From: Desulfobacula sp.
GTDB taxonomy: Bacteria; Desulfobacterota; Desulfobacteria; Desulfobacterales; Desulfobacteraceae
Length of the DNA: 64,000 bases
Direction of reading: 5' to 3'
NCBI GenBank assembly: GCA_023701135.1
Contig: JAMPXP010000020.1
Location: 35,028-99,027 of the forward strand
Of this stretch, positions 43,679 to 52,646 are shown in pieces (position 1 is the stretch's first letter; each line of letters opens with the position of its first letter). Made by a program: the position numbers and the translations under genes. The notes under the pieces were generated by a model. That model saw only the letters and a list, made by a program, of their open reading frames with translations, searched no databases and was not told the DNA's origin.

Positions 43679-46600
43679 TTAAACGGATCATTGAATTCTG
43701 CGCCCTCAACCGCTGGCTGGTCATTCTGGCCACCCTTGTGATTGGCGCGGTCTCGGTCTATATCCTGAAGAACATCCGGCTGGATGCCCTTCCGGACCTG
43801 TCCGACACTCAGGTTATCATTTTTTCCCGGTGGGACCGGTCCCCGGATATCATTGAGGACCAGGTGACCTACCCCATTGTCACCTCCTTGCTGGGAGCGC
43901 CGGAAGTAAAGGCCATCCGGGGATTTTCAGACTTCGGCTTTTCCTATGTCTATGTCATTTTCAAAGACGGGACCGATCTTTACTGGGCCCGGTCACGGGT
44001 GCTGGAATACCTGTCCAAGATCCAGCCCAGGCTGCCGGACGGGGTCCGGACCGAGCTGGGGCCCGATGCCACCGGTGTCGGCTGGGTCTTCCAGTATGCC
44101 CTGAAAGATGAATCCCATACCCATTCCCTGGATGAGCTTCGATCCTACCAGGACTGGACCCTGCGCTATGCCCTCCAGTCGGTTCCGGGTGTGGCCGAGG
44201 TGGCCTCCATCGGGGGATTTGTAAAACAATACCAGATCACCGTGGACCCGAACCGGCTGTCGGCCTATAAGCTTCCCCTGGACCAGGTGGTGGAGGCGGT
44301 CCGGGAATCCAACAATGAAACCGGCGGCCGGGTTCTGGAGTTCAGCGGGGCCGAGTACATGGTCCGGGGCCGGGGTTACAGCAAAAGCACCGGCGATTTT
44401 GAAAGCATTGTGGTCAAGGTTGAGGACGGGGTTCCGGTGCTGCTTAAAGACATCGCGCGGGTGGAACTGGGGCCTGAAATCCGGCGCGGGGTGTCGGACC
44501 TGGACGGGACCGGCGACGCCGTGGGCGGGATTGTCATCATGCGCCACGGAGAAAATGCCCTGAACGTCATCAACCGGGTAAAGGCAAAATTTGAGGAGAT
44601 GAAGCCGTCCCTTCCCGAAGGTGTCAGGATCATTACCACCTATGACCGGTCCGACCTGATTCTCCGGGCCCTGGGTACTCTGCGCCACGAGCTGGTCCTT
44701 GAAATGATCATTGTCTCCCTGGTGATCCTGATTTTTCTATGGCATATCCCCTCGGCCATTGTTCCCATCATCACCATCCCGGTGTCGGTCCTGTTTTCCT
44801 TTATCCCGCTCTATTTCATGGGGGTGACGGTCAATATCATGTCCCTGGCCGGGATTGCCATTTCCATCGGGGTCCTGGTGGACGGGGCCATTGTTGAGGT
44901 GGAAAACGCCTATAACAAGCTCTATCACTGGGAGGCGGAGGGACGCAAAGGGGATTTCCACACCGTCCGTCTGGAAGCCTTGAAGGAAGTCGGCCCCTCG
45001 GTCTTTTTTTCACTTCTGATCATTGCCGTGGCCTTTGTTCCGGTCTTTGCCCTGGTGGATCAGGAAGGACGGCTTTTCCGGCCCCTGGCCTTTTCAAAAA
45101 ACCTGGCCATGGCCATTGCCGCCCTCCTGGCCATTTCCCTGGACCCGGCCTTAAGGATGATGTTCGCCCGCATGGACCCCTTCCGTTTCAGGCCCCTGTG
45201 GCTGTCCAGGCTGGCCTCCGCCACCCTGGTCGGGACCTATTATGCCGAGGAAAAACATCCCATCAGCCGGGCTATTTTCAAGGTCTATGAACCGGCCTGC
45301 CGCTTTGTCCTGAAATATCCCAAACAGGTTATCCTGGCTTCCTTTGCCCTGGTGGCCTTAAGCATCCCCGTCTATCTGAAACTGGGCTCGGAATTCATGC
45401 CGCCCCTGCGGGAGGGAACCCTGCTCTTCATGCCCACCACCCTTCCGGGGCTGTCCGTGGCGGAAGCCCAACGTATCCTTCAAATCCAGGACCGGATCCT
45501 CAAATCCTTTCCCGAAGTGGAACGGGTTTTCGGCAAATCCGGCCGGGCGGACACCTCCACGGACCCGGCGCCCTTTTCCATGATGGAAACCACCATTGTT
45601 TTAAAACCGGAGAGCGTGTGGCGGTCCAGGGACCGGTTTTATTCCGCCTGGGCCCCGGACTGGCTGAAAGCGGTTTTCCGCACCGTGGCGCCGGATCATA
45701 TCTCCTATGAAGAACTCCTGGCGGAAATGGATGAAAAGCTTTCCATGCCCGGCGTCACCAGCCGGGGGGCCATGACCATGCCCATCAAGGCCAGGATTGA
45801 CATGCTGTCCACGGGCATCCGAAGCCCCGTGGGCATCAAGATTTTCGGAGCAGACCTGAAAGAGATCGAAGACATCGGCAAACAGCTTGAAACCATCATC
45901 CATAGCATTCCCGGAACCCGTTCCGTTTTTGCCGAGCGGACCGCGGGCGGGTATTTCCTGGATTTTGAACCCCGCCGGGATCAGCTTGCCCGTTACGGAC
46001 TGACCATCGGCAGTCTTCAAAGGGTCATCTCAACGGCTGTGGGCGGCGAAAACATCACCACCACCGTCGAAGGCCGGGAGCGGTATCCGGTCAATATCCG
46101 GTATCCCAGGGAGTTGAGGGACAATATCGAACAGCTCCGGCGGATTCTGGTGCCCACGGCCACGGGGGCCCAGGTTCCCCTGGAACAACTGGCCGATATC
46201 CATATGATCCAGGGGCCGTCCATGCTCCGGGATGAGAACGGGTTTTTATCCGGCTATGTCTTTGTCTATATGACGGGAAGGGATATCGGCGGATATGTGG
46301 AAGAGGCCAAGAAGAAGGTAGGGGAACAGCTCATTCTTCCCACGGGCTACTCCCTCCAGTGGAGCGGCCAGTACGAGAATATGATCCGGGTGAAGGAGCG
46401 GATGAAAATCCTGATTCCCATTACCCTGGTTCTCATCTTCATTCTTTTGTACGCCAACACCCGGTCGGTTTTCAAATCCTGCCTGGTCATGCTGGCGGTG
46501 CCCTTTTCCGCCATCGGCGCCATCTGGCTCTTTTATTTTCTCGATTACAATGTTTCCATTGCCGCCTGGGTCGGCATGATCGCCCTCCTGGGGCTGGATG

Positions 46601-46920
46601 CGGAAACCGGGGTATTCATGCTCCTGTTTCTGGAACTGTCCTATGATGATGCCAAAAAGAAAAACCGGCTCAGGAATGTATTTGAACTGGATGAGGCCAT
46701 TGTTCACGGGGCCGTGAAGCGGGTCCGGCCCAAGATGATGACGGTGTGCGCCGCCTTTATGGGGCTTTTGCCCATCATGTGGTCCACCTCGGCCGGGTCC
46801 GATGTGATGAAGCGCATCGCAGCTCCCATGATCGGCGGGCTCGCAACCTCATTTATCCTGGAACTCCTGGTATACCCGGCTGTTTATAAACTGTGGAAAA
46901 AAAGAACAAATCGATTATAA
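43675..46920 (+). CDS. cusA: CusA-like heavy-metal RND efflux pump
   Basis: This 1081-residue inner-membrane pump has the usual 12-segment RND plan. Family motifs include IRLDALPDLSDTQVIIFSRW, ITTYDRSDLILRALGTLRHEL and SIGVLVDGAIVEVENAYNKL. The porter region RIDMLSTGIRSPVGIKIFG is typical of the CusA/SilA branch (HME-RND), with Met-rich positions nearby (KLSMPGVTSRGAMTMPIKAR). It exports Cu(I) or Ag(I) with CusB and an outer-membrane factor. The end is followed at 24 bases by a small exported protein. No two-component regulator such as CusRS is adjacent. Confidence 0.93.
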   Translation: MIKRIIEFCALNRWLVILATLVIGAVSVYILKNIRLDALPDLSDTQVIIFSRWDRSPDIIEDQVTYPIVTSLLGAPEVKAIRGFSDFGFSYVYVIFKDGTDLYWARSRVLEYLSKIQPRLPDGVRTELGPDATGVGWVFQYALKDESHTHSLDELRSYQDWTLRYALQSVPGVAEVASIGGFVKQYQITVDPNRLSAYKLPLDQVVEAVRESNNETGGRVLEFSGAEYMVRGRGYSKSTGDFESIVVKVEDGVPVLLKDIARVELGPEIRRGVSDLDGTGDAVGGIVIMRHGENALNVINRVKAKFEEMKPSLPEGVRIITTYDRSDLILRALGTLRHELVLEMIIVSLVILIFLWHIPSAIVPIITIPVSVLFSFIPLYFMGVTVNIMSLAGIAISIGVLVDGAIVEVENAYNKLYHWEAEGRKGDFHTVRLEALKEVGPSVFFSLLIIAVAFVPVFALVDQEGRLFRPLAFSKNLAMAIAALLAISLDPALRMMFARMDPFRFRPLWLSRLASATLVGTYYAEEKHPISRAIFKVYEPACRFVLKYPKQVILASFALVALSIPVYLKLGSEFMPPLREGTLLFMPTTLPGLSVAEAQRILQIQDRILKSFPEVERVFGKSGRADTSTDPAPFSMMETTIVLKPESVWRSRDRFYSAWAPDWLKAVFRTVAPDHISYEELLAEMDEKLSMPGVTSRGAMTMPIKARIDMLSTGIRSPVGIKIFGADLKEIEDIGKQLETIIHSIPGTRSVFAERTAGGYFLDFEPRRDQLARYGLTIGSLQRVISTAVGGENITTTVEGRERYPVNIRYPRELRDNIEQLRRILVPTATGAQVPLEQLADIHMIQGPSMLRDENGFLSGYVFVYMTGRDIGGYVEEAKKKVGEQLILPTGYSLQWSGQYENMIRVKERMKILIPITLVLIFILLYANTRSVFKSCLVMLAVPFSAIGAIWLFYFLDYNVSIAAWVGMIALLGLDAETGVFMLLFLELSYDDAKKKNRLRNVFELDEAIVHGAVKRVRPKMMTVCAAFMGLLPIMWSTSAGSDVMKRIAAPMIGGLATSFILELLVYPAVYKLWKKRTNRL

Positions 46921-46943
46921 ACCAAACACCTTAAGGAGGAAAT

Positions 46944-47408
46944 ATGAATACAAATTATAAAAAAATAACTGTAATGGCGGTCCTTATCCTTTTAACAGCT
47001 CTGATCCATCCGGCCTTTGCCCAGGATCAGCCGGACAAAGGATTAATGATTGCTGAAAAAAACCTGGAAGGATACACCCTCAAATACAGCCTTTTGAACC
47101 CGGAAGAGAGAAAAGAGCTGATGAAGGGCATGGAAGGCATGAAAATGCACGGCATGAGCGACAGCCCCGACGTGACCCATCATCTTGTGGTTTACGTGAG
47201 AGGGGCGGACGGCAAACCCGCCACCGGGAAAATCGGCTTTAATATCACAAACCCCGACGGGACGCCCTTTAAGACCCTTACCATGGGCATGCAGGGCGGC
47301 TACGGCGCCGATGTCCTGTTCAAGGCCAAAGGCATTTATAAGATCCGGATGAAAGCCGTCGTTGCCGGCAAAACCATTGATGACGAGATCTCTTATGAGG
47401 TGAAATGA
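46944..47408 (+). CDS. Small exported Met/His-rich protein
   Basis: The 154-residue protein starts with a signal peptide (residues 1-26, ending PAFAQD). Residues 60-80 are rich in possible copper ligands (Met60, Met63, Met66, Met68, His69, Met71, His79, His80). The rest is a beta-rich domain (FNITNPDGTPFKTLTMGMQ, YKIRMKAVVAGKTIDDEISYEVK) that resembles YtkA/FixH-type domains. AAGGAGG precedes the ATG. It is the last gene of the efflux operon and could pass metal to CusB or the outer-membrane factor; that is inference. Confidence 0.75.
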   Translation: MNTNYKKITVMAVLILLTALIHPAFAQDQPDKGLMIAEKNLEGYTLKYSLLNPEERKELMKGMEGMKMHGMSDSPDVTHHLVVYVRGADGKPATGKIGFNITNPDGTPFKTLTMGMQGGYGADVLFKAKGIYKIRMKAVVAGKTIDDEISYEVK

Positions 47409-47411
47409 TAT

Positions 47412-47445
47412 AAAAACCGGAGCATTTATAGGCGCAATGCTCCGG
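47412..47445 (-). terminator. Rho-independent terminator of the Wadjet operon
   Basis: Read on the minus strand, a perfect 10-bp stem (47445-47436 with 47426-47417, CCGGAGCATT) is followed by TTTTTA. The jetD stop codon lies just at its inner edge. It does not serve as a plus-strand terminator because no T run follows there. Confidence 0.8.
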
Positions 47446-48661
47446 AGAATGGTTGGTATCTGACACCCTGAGATTTTTGAATATCCTCCAGCACCCTGCG
47501 AACCTGTGTAAAAGAGATACGCTCCTGCTCCAGCCTCAGGGATGGGGCATGAAGATTCTTTCGCAGGGCATCATAGACAAGGGCTTCTTCTGCCGTCAGA
47601 AGTGGAAGATCCCGGTTGGCAGGAGACGGCTCACGGCCCCAGAGGGCTTTATGGGAAAACAGGGTGGCTTCATCCATGAGAAAGGAGCGGGTCTGGGGGA
47701 AATAATGCCGGATCTGGTCAATCATTGCAAAACCGTGGGTGTCGATGTCGCCCCAGTACAAGACCGGCTTTTCCTTCATCCAGTGGGCATTGGAAAGTAC
47801 GGCCAGGCTGTATCCCAATCCGAAGATGACCAATGCTCTGGGAAAAGGTGGAAAGGCCAGGCCGTTGATTTCGTTTTCCACAATAAAAATGGTGTCAGGC
47901 TTTATGGGTAGGTTATTAAACTCATTTACCGGTATTTCCAGGTCCGACAGGCCCATGAGGGTGAAACCCGGATCAAGAAACCGGAACCGGATACGGGCGG
48001 GTTTGGAAAGAAATCCGAAACGGGCCTCAAAGGCGGCCTGTCTCTGGGCCTGTTCATTCCCGGTATCATCCGGCAGAACGCGGGCGAGAAGCTTTACGAG
48101 CCATGGTTTATGGCTTTCAATGAATTTGGTGTCAACGCCCTGAATCTCCAATTGTCTGATATAAATTTGGGGGCAGGGATTGCTTTTCAGATAGGAGACA
48201 ATGGCCAATAATTTGTCCCAGACTGCGGCATGATGGAGCACGTCCAGCGGTTTTTCAATTAAAAGTGCTTCAAGCTCAGGGCAGCAGTCAGTTATCTTTT
48301 TAAAAAGCATTTGATATTGATGGGCTTCCCCGGTTTTTCCAAGATAGGACAGGATATCGTCCAGGGTCCTGAAAATAACGGCCTTGGGGATTTTGTTTCT
48401 TCCGAGAGCGCGGTGGTTGAATTCGTACCATTCAATGTCAAAGCCTTTCTTGTCCTGTTTTGCGGCATGGTCGGCCATATGCTCGATCCAGGTGCGGGCC
48501 GCATCAAACTGGTGGATGAGTTCGTCGGCAGTCGGGTGTTTCAAGGGGATGCGCAGCGGCTCAAAGGGGGAATGACCCGCACATTGGGCAAGAATCTCCC
48601 CGTTATTCCACTTTTTTGCAAGCCGGATTCTGATATCCTTGTCGCGGGTCCAGGGCCTCAT
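47426..48661 (-). CDS. jetD: Wadjet nuclease JetD (DUF3322/DUF2220)
   Basis: This 411-residue protein has an N-terminal DUF3322-like region and a C-terminal DUF2220 region with a TOPRIM-like core: FIVENEINGLAFP, LVIFGLGYSLAVL and LYWGDIDTHGFAMI (Asp305, Asp307). In Wadjet, JetD is the nuclease that cuts DNA after the JetABC condensin-like motor has extruded a loop in a small plasmid. It overlaps jetC by four bases. All putative acidic ligands are present, so the protein looks intact. Confidence 0.9.
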   Translation of the reverse strand: MRPWTRDKDIRIRLAKKWNNGEILAQCAGHSPFEPLRIPLKHPTADELIHQFDAARTWIEHMADHAAKQDKKGFDIEWYEFNHRALGRNKIPKAVIFRTLDDILSYLGKTGEAHQYQMLFKKITDCCPELEALLIEKPLDVLHHAAVWDKLLAIVSYLKSNPCPQIYIRQLEIQGVDTKFIESHKPWLVKLLARVLPDDTGNEQAQRQAAFEARFGFLSKPARIRFRFLDPGFTLMGLSDLEIPVNEFNNLPIKPDTIFIVENEINGLAFPPFPRALVIFGLGYSLAVLSNAHWMKEKPVLYWGDIDTHGFAMIDQIRHYFPQTRSFLMDEATLFSHKALWGREPSPANRDLPLLTAEEALVYDALRKNLHAPSLRLEQERISFTQVRRVLEDIQKSQGVRYQPFSGALRL

Positions 48662-51600
48662 TCTTTTTCTTTTCGTTCTTTGCGGTATTCCCGGACGGTC
48701 ATGTTCCGGAGCTGGGACTCCCGGCCGTCCTGGCTGTAAACCAGGCCCACGGAAGATACATAGGGCTCGATGATATGGATTTTTTGCAGGGGCGTGATGA
48801 TGAGAAGCTGGAGATTCAGCTTTTTAAACAATTCCAGGCTGTACCGGGTGGATTCGTCGGACCCCCGGCCAAAGGCTTCATCAATGGCCACAAACCGGAA
48901 GGTCCGGGACCGGACGGCACCCCATTCCAAACCGAATTGGTAGGCAAGGCTTGCGGCCAGAACCGTATAGGCCAGTTTTTCCTTCTGCCCGCCGGACTTT
49001 CCGCCTGAATCCGTATAATGCTCGTATTCACTCTGATCTTCCCGCCAGCGTTCGGATGCAGCGAATACAAACCAGTTGCGGACATCGGTGACTTTCCGGC
49101 TCCATCGCCGGTCGATATCGCTCATGCCTTCCCGTCCCCGGAACCGTTCGATCACCGAGCGAACCTGCATGAATTTGCTTTCAGAATAATGATCCTCGTC
49201 TGATCCGGTCAGGGCCCCTTCGGTGCAAGCCCGGAGCTGGTGCTGAAAATCACGGATCTCCACATCCGGGTTGAGCTGGGCCTCAAGAACGATATACCGG
49301 CCCGGATTATATTCAATATCCGATAAAGACTGGTTGATCCGGTCAATGCGTTCCCGGATGGTCTCCCGCTCGCGCAGAAGCTGGGACTGGAAATTGGCCA
49401 CTTCACGGATGGTATTTTCATTGAGCAGTTCCTTGAACTGCTGCTCAAATTTCGGCAGGTTGTCGGTTTGAAGTTTTTCCAGCATGGCTTCGTATTCCAG
49501 GCCCGAGGCCACGGAATCATCGACTTCACGGGTCTCCAGGGGAAAATCCCGGCGATAGCCGTGCATGGCTTTAATGATCCGGTCTTCAAGGGTGCGGATC
49601 CGTTTGTCCAGGCTGTCGATGCGGTCCTGAATAATTTTACGCAGCTCTTTTTCACGTCCGTCACAGGATTCAATGGTCAATGAGTGTTTTTCGAGTTCGT
49701 TGACCCGCATGGCCTCCAGTTGTTTGATCAAAGGATGGACCCGGCCGGGTCCCATGGTTTTCCAGACCGACAGATCCTGATCGCAGGTTTGAATACCCAG
49801 GCGGGCCTGGTGCTGTTTTTCTTCGTTTTTGGACAGGGTGTCCCGGGCCTGTTTCAGATCCTGTTCTGTTTCATTGATCTCTTTTTCAAGGAGTTCAAGC
49901 TGGTGCTCAAGGGCCTTTAAAACGTCCGAAGCCTCCTCCAGTTGTTTTTTCTCCTCTTCCAGCCGTGATATATCCAGAGTGACGGATTTCCAGTCCAGAT
50001 TGCTGAAATCCAGGAATTCACTGAGGCGGATAAGTTTTGTCAGGGTTTCCGCAAGGTCCTTTTTCTGCCGGTCCAGATTTGAAATCAGGGCAGCCGAAGC
50101 CTGCATCTTTTTTTCCAGTTCCCGGCAATGCTGTTTCAGGGTTTTGATTTTGGCTTCATTGGTCCAGCCCAGGATATAATGGGACCGGTCCTTGATATCC
50201 CTGCGGTCGTCTTTTTCATGGCGCTTGCCGCCGGATCGGATCTGGCCGGCCCCGGTCACGGCCTGGGGCTCCCGGTGAAACTGCCGGATATCAACGCAGC
50301 AGGCATAATCAAACCGGTCGGCCAGTTCCCTTTCCAGCCAGTCATAAAAAGGGGAATCCGGTTTGATGGACAGTTTGTTGACCAGGGACTCCGGATGAAG
50401 GTCATGGGCCGCTTCTTTGCCGTCCATGCGGACCAGGTAATACACCAGGCGCCCTTTCAGATGGGTGGTATCCACCCAGGCCGCCACATCCTTATAATAG
50501 GTCTCGGACACCAGCAAAGAGAGGCCGAAATTGTGAAGCAGGCGTTCAGCCGACCCTTCCCAGGCTTTTGCCTCTTCTCTGACCTGAATCAGTTCCCCGG
50601 CAAAGGGCAGGGCATTTTCATGAAGATTAAGGTGGGCGCACAGATCATTCCGGATACGGATCTGTTGGGCATGGATATTGCTCTTTCGCCGGGACAGGGA
50701 TTCCAGCTCCAGCTCCAGTTCATCATGGTTTGCTTTCAGGTTCCTGAATTCAACCTCGGCATCGGTGCGCCGGTTTTGCAGGTCCGCGTCTTTTTGTTTT
50801 AGAATGTGTTGCCGGTCTTGGATGTGGCGGGCATTATCGTCAAAATCATCGCGGGTATTCACCGGCTGCAAGGACAGATTCAAAGCCAGGTCTGCATACC
50901 GGTTCGCCTGGCCCTGTCGTTTTTCCTTTTCCAGGCTTAACCGGCGGATTTCTGACCGGATACGTTCCAGGCGGTCGCCGCCGTTTTCGGCAATGGCCTG
51001 TTTCAGCTCGTCCCGTCCGCCCATCTGTTCCCGGCGCTTGATATCCAGGCTATTGATTTTCCGCTCCGAGCGGCCCTGTTCATCCACCAATAGTTTTAAC
51101 CGTTTTTTGAACAGCACCCTTTTGTGAAAGGCAAAAAATGGGGTCAGGCCCTCCCGGAATTCCCGCAATTGATTTTTTTCATGGGTCAACAATGCCTGCT
51201 TTTTGCAGTCATCTACCAGGGGTGTCAGGCGTTCGATCTGATGCTTGGCCCGGATGACGGCATCATGGGCCCGGCTCAGGTCGTCAAAATGATGGATCAG
51301 CGCCTCCATGCGGGGCAGAACATCAAAGGGTTCCAGCATGTGTTCCCGGACAAAATCCGTCAGATTGCCCACGGATTTCATGGAAACCGTCTGGTGAAAC
51401 AGGGCCAGGGCCTGTTCGGTTTCAATGCCGAACCGTCGTCTGAAGGCAGCCCCGTATTTGGGGAAGCTCTCGAAGACCTCGGTTTTGGGGAGTTTTTTCA
51501 GGCGCTTTTTAAGCCGGCTGATATCCGGGCCGAAATCACTGAAATGATCGCTAATGGATAAGGTCCTGTCCGAGACCAGGTAAAACCGGTCGGGCTGGCC

Positions 51601-52032
51601 ATGAGTTTCCCTGAGCCAGAACACCTGGGCCAGGGTCACTTCCTGAACATATCCCTTGTTCTTAAACACACCCAGGATGACGGAAAAACTGTTGTGGTCC
51701 CGCAAGGCCACGGATTTGGACGCATGGCCGGTATCGCTGCGCTCGGACTTGTAATAGCCCAGTACATAGGAGCGGAGACTGCGCTCCCGGACGTCGGCTC
51801 CGGCCGCCTTGTTATAGGCCACCCGGTTGGCCGGGACCAGCAGGGTGGTCACGGCATCCACCAGAGTGGACTTGCCTGAACCAATGTCCCCGGTCAAAAG
51901 CCCGTTCCGGCTTTGAAGATCCAGTCGCCAGACCTTTTTATGGAAGGTGCCCCAGTTAAAAACCTCCAGGGTCTGCAAACGAAACCCGGCCAGGCTGTCG
52001 TCGGATGAAAAATCAAGAAGTTCCTGTTCCAT
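48658..52032 (-). CDS. jetC: Wadjet SMC-like ATPase JetC
   Basis: This 1124-residue protein has a Walker A motif near the start (GDIGSGKSTL, Lys54), long coiled-coil arms (about 250-450 and 620-800) and a C-terminal Walker B (FVAIDEAFGRGSDE, Asp1051-Glu1052). The C-terminal half contains GGKSGGQKEKLAY, the ABC signature segment. This is the MksB/SbcC-like motor that extrudes DNA loops. It starts one base after the jetB stop begins (TGATG overlap) and ends with an ATGA overlap with jetD. Size and motifs fit type I Wadjet. Confidence 0.93.
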   Translation of the reverse strand: MEQELLDFSSDDSLAGFRLQTLEVFNWGTFHKKVWRLDLQSRNGLLTGDIGSGKSTLVDAVTTLLVPANRVAYNKAAGADVRERSLRSYVLGYYKSERSDTGHASKSVALRDHNSFSVILGVFKNKGYVQEVTLAQVFWLRETHGQPDRFYLVSDRTLSISDHFSDFGPDISRLKKRLKKLPKTEVFESFPKYGAAFRRRFGIETEQALALFHQTVSMKSVGNLTDFVREHMLEPFDVLPRMEALIHHFDDLSRAHDAVIRAKHQIERLTPLVDDCKKQALLTHEKNQLREFREGLTPFFAFHKRVLFKKRLKLLVDEQGRSERKINSLDIKRREQMGGRDELKQAIAENGGDRLERIRSEIRRLSLEKEKRQGQANRYADLALNLSLQPVNTRDDFDDNARHIQDRQHILKQKDADLQNRRTDAEVEFRNLKANHDELELELESLSRRKSNIHAQQIRIRNDLCAHLNLHENALPFAGELIQVREEAKAWEGSAERLLHNFGLSLLVSETYYKDVAAWVDTTHLKGRLVYYLVRMDGKEAAHDLHPESLVNKLSIKPDSPFYDWLERELADRFDYACCVDIRQFHREPQAVTGAGQIRSGGKRHEKDDRRDIKDRSHYILGWTNEAKIKTLKQHCRELEKKMQASAALISNLDRQKKDLAETLTKLIRLSEFLDFSNLDWKSVTLDISRLEEEKKQLEEASDVLKALEHQLELLEKEINETEQDLKQARDTLSKNEEKQHQARLGIQTCDQDLSVWKTMGPGRVHPLIKQLEAMRVNELEKHSLTIESCDGREKELRKIIQDRIDSLDKRIRTLEDRIIKAMHGYRRDFPLETREVDDSVASGLEYEAMLEKLQTDNLPKFEQQFKELLNENTIREVANFQSQLLRERETIRERIDRINQSLSDIEYNPGRYIVLEAQLNPDVEIRDFQHQLRACTEGALTGSDEDHYSESKFMQVRSVIERFRGREGMSDIDRRWSRKVTDVRNWFVFAASERWREDQSEYEHYTDSGGKSGGQKEKLAYTVLAASLAYQFGLEWGAVRSRTFRFVAIDEAFGRGSDESTRYSLELFKKLNLQLLIITPLQKIHIIEPYVSSVGLVYSQDGRESQLRNMTVREYRKERKEKE

Positions 52033-52643
52033 CAGTCCGTTTCCTTCAGGCTGTCCGAGTCCGCCATACGCTTTTCCTGATATTCCCTGAGCCGGTCATC
52101 CAATTCATGAAGCCATTGAGCGTCCACAAAGGCCTTTAAAATGCGGATGACTTCAATCTTGTCCTTCTGGCCTTTCAATCGCCGGATAAATCCCAGGTCG
52201 GCAATTCTGTTCAGGTAGATATGGATTTTGTCCAGCAGGCGTGCCTCATTGCCGCTGGATGGAAAAAACACCTTTACCATATCGGCAATATCTTCCACCG
52301 ATAAGATGAGCCGGTTATCCTCCCCAGATGCATCGCTTTCAGCCAGTTTTTTCCTTAAAAGCGCAATGATCAGGCTCACAGGGTAGGACAATGGCCTGCG
52401 GCCCACCAGCCGGGGAAGAGGGTCTTCGCCCTCCTCCGGTTCCCGGGTTTTCAGCCAGGCATATCCTTCGGAAGCATCCAGCACCAGATCCAGCCCCAGG
52501 ACCCGCACATAATCCCGGACCACAACCTGGCAGTCTTCCAGGTGCTGCCAGAGTTTTTCATCATTTTCCCGGAACACCACGCCTTTCATCAGTTCGATGA
52601 GGGGCTTTGAGATATTTTGAGGGGGGTTGTCCGTGGTATCCAT
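52032..52643 (-). CDS. jetB: Wadjet subunit JetB (DUF4194)
   Basis: The 203-residue protein is the MukE-like kite subunit of the Wadjet complex. Visible features are winged-helix segments (LSVEDIADMVKVFFPSSGNEARLLDKI and FIRRLKGQKDKIEVIRIL) and the position between jetA and jetC. Identification rests mainly on this context and length; the start at 52643 is three bases past the jetA stop. Confidence 0.85.
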   Translation of the reverse strand: MDTTDNPPQNISKPLIELMKGVVFRENDEKLWQHLEDCQVVVRDYVRVLGLDLVLDASEGYAWLKTREPEEGEDPLPRLVGRRPLSYPVSLIIALLRKKLAESDASGEDNRLILSVEDIADMVKVFFPSSGNEARLLDKIHIYLNRIADLGFIRRLKGQKDKIEVIRILKAFVDAQWLHELDDRLREYQEKRMADSDSLKETD

Positions 52644-52646
52644 GGT

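Noticed and set aside
47417..47445. Hairpin as terminator of the plus-strand efflux operon
   Set aside because: T run lies only on the minus-strand side; on the plus strand AGAATGG follows.
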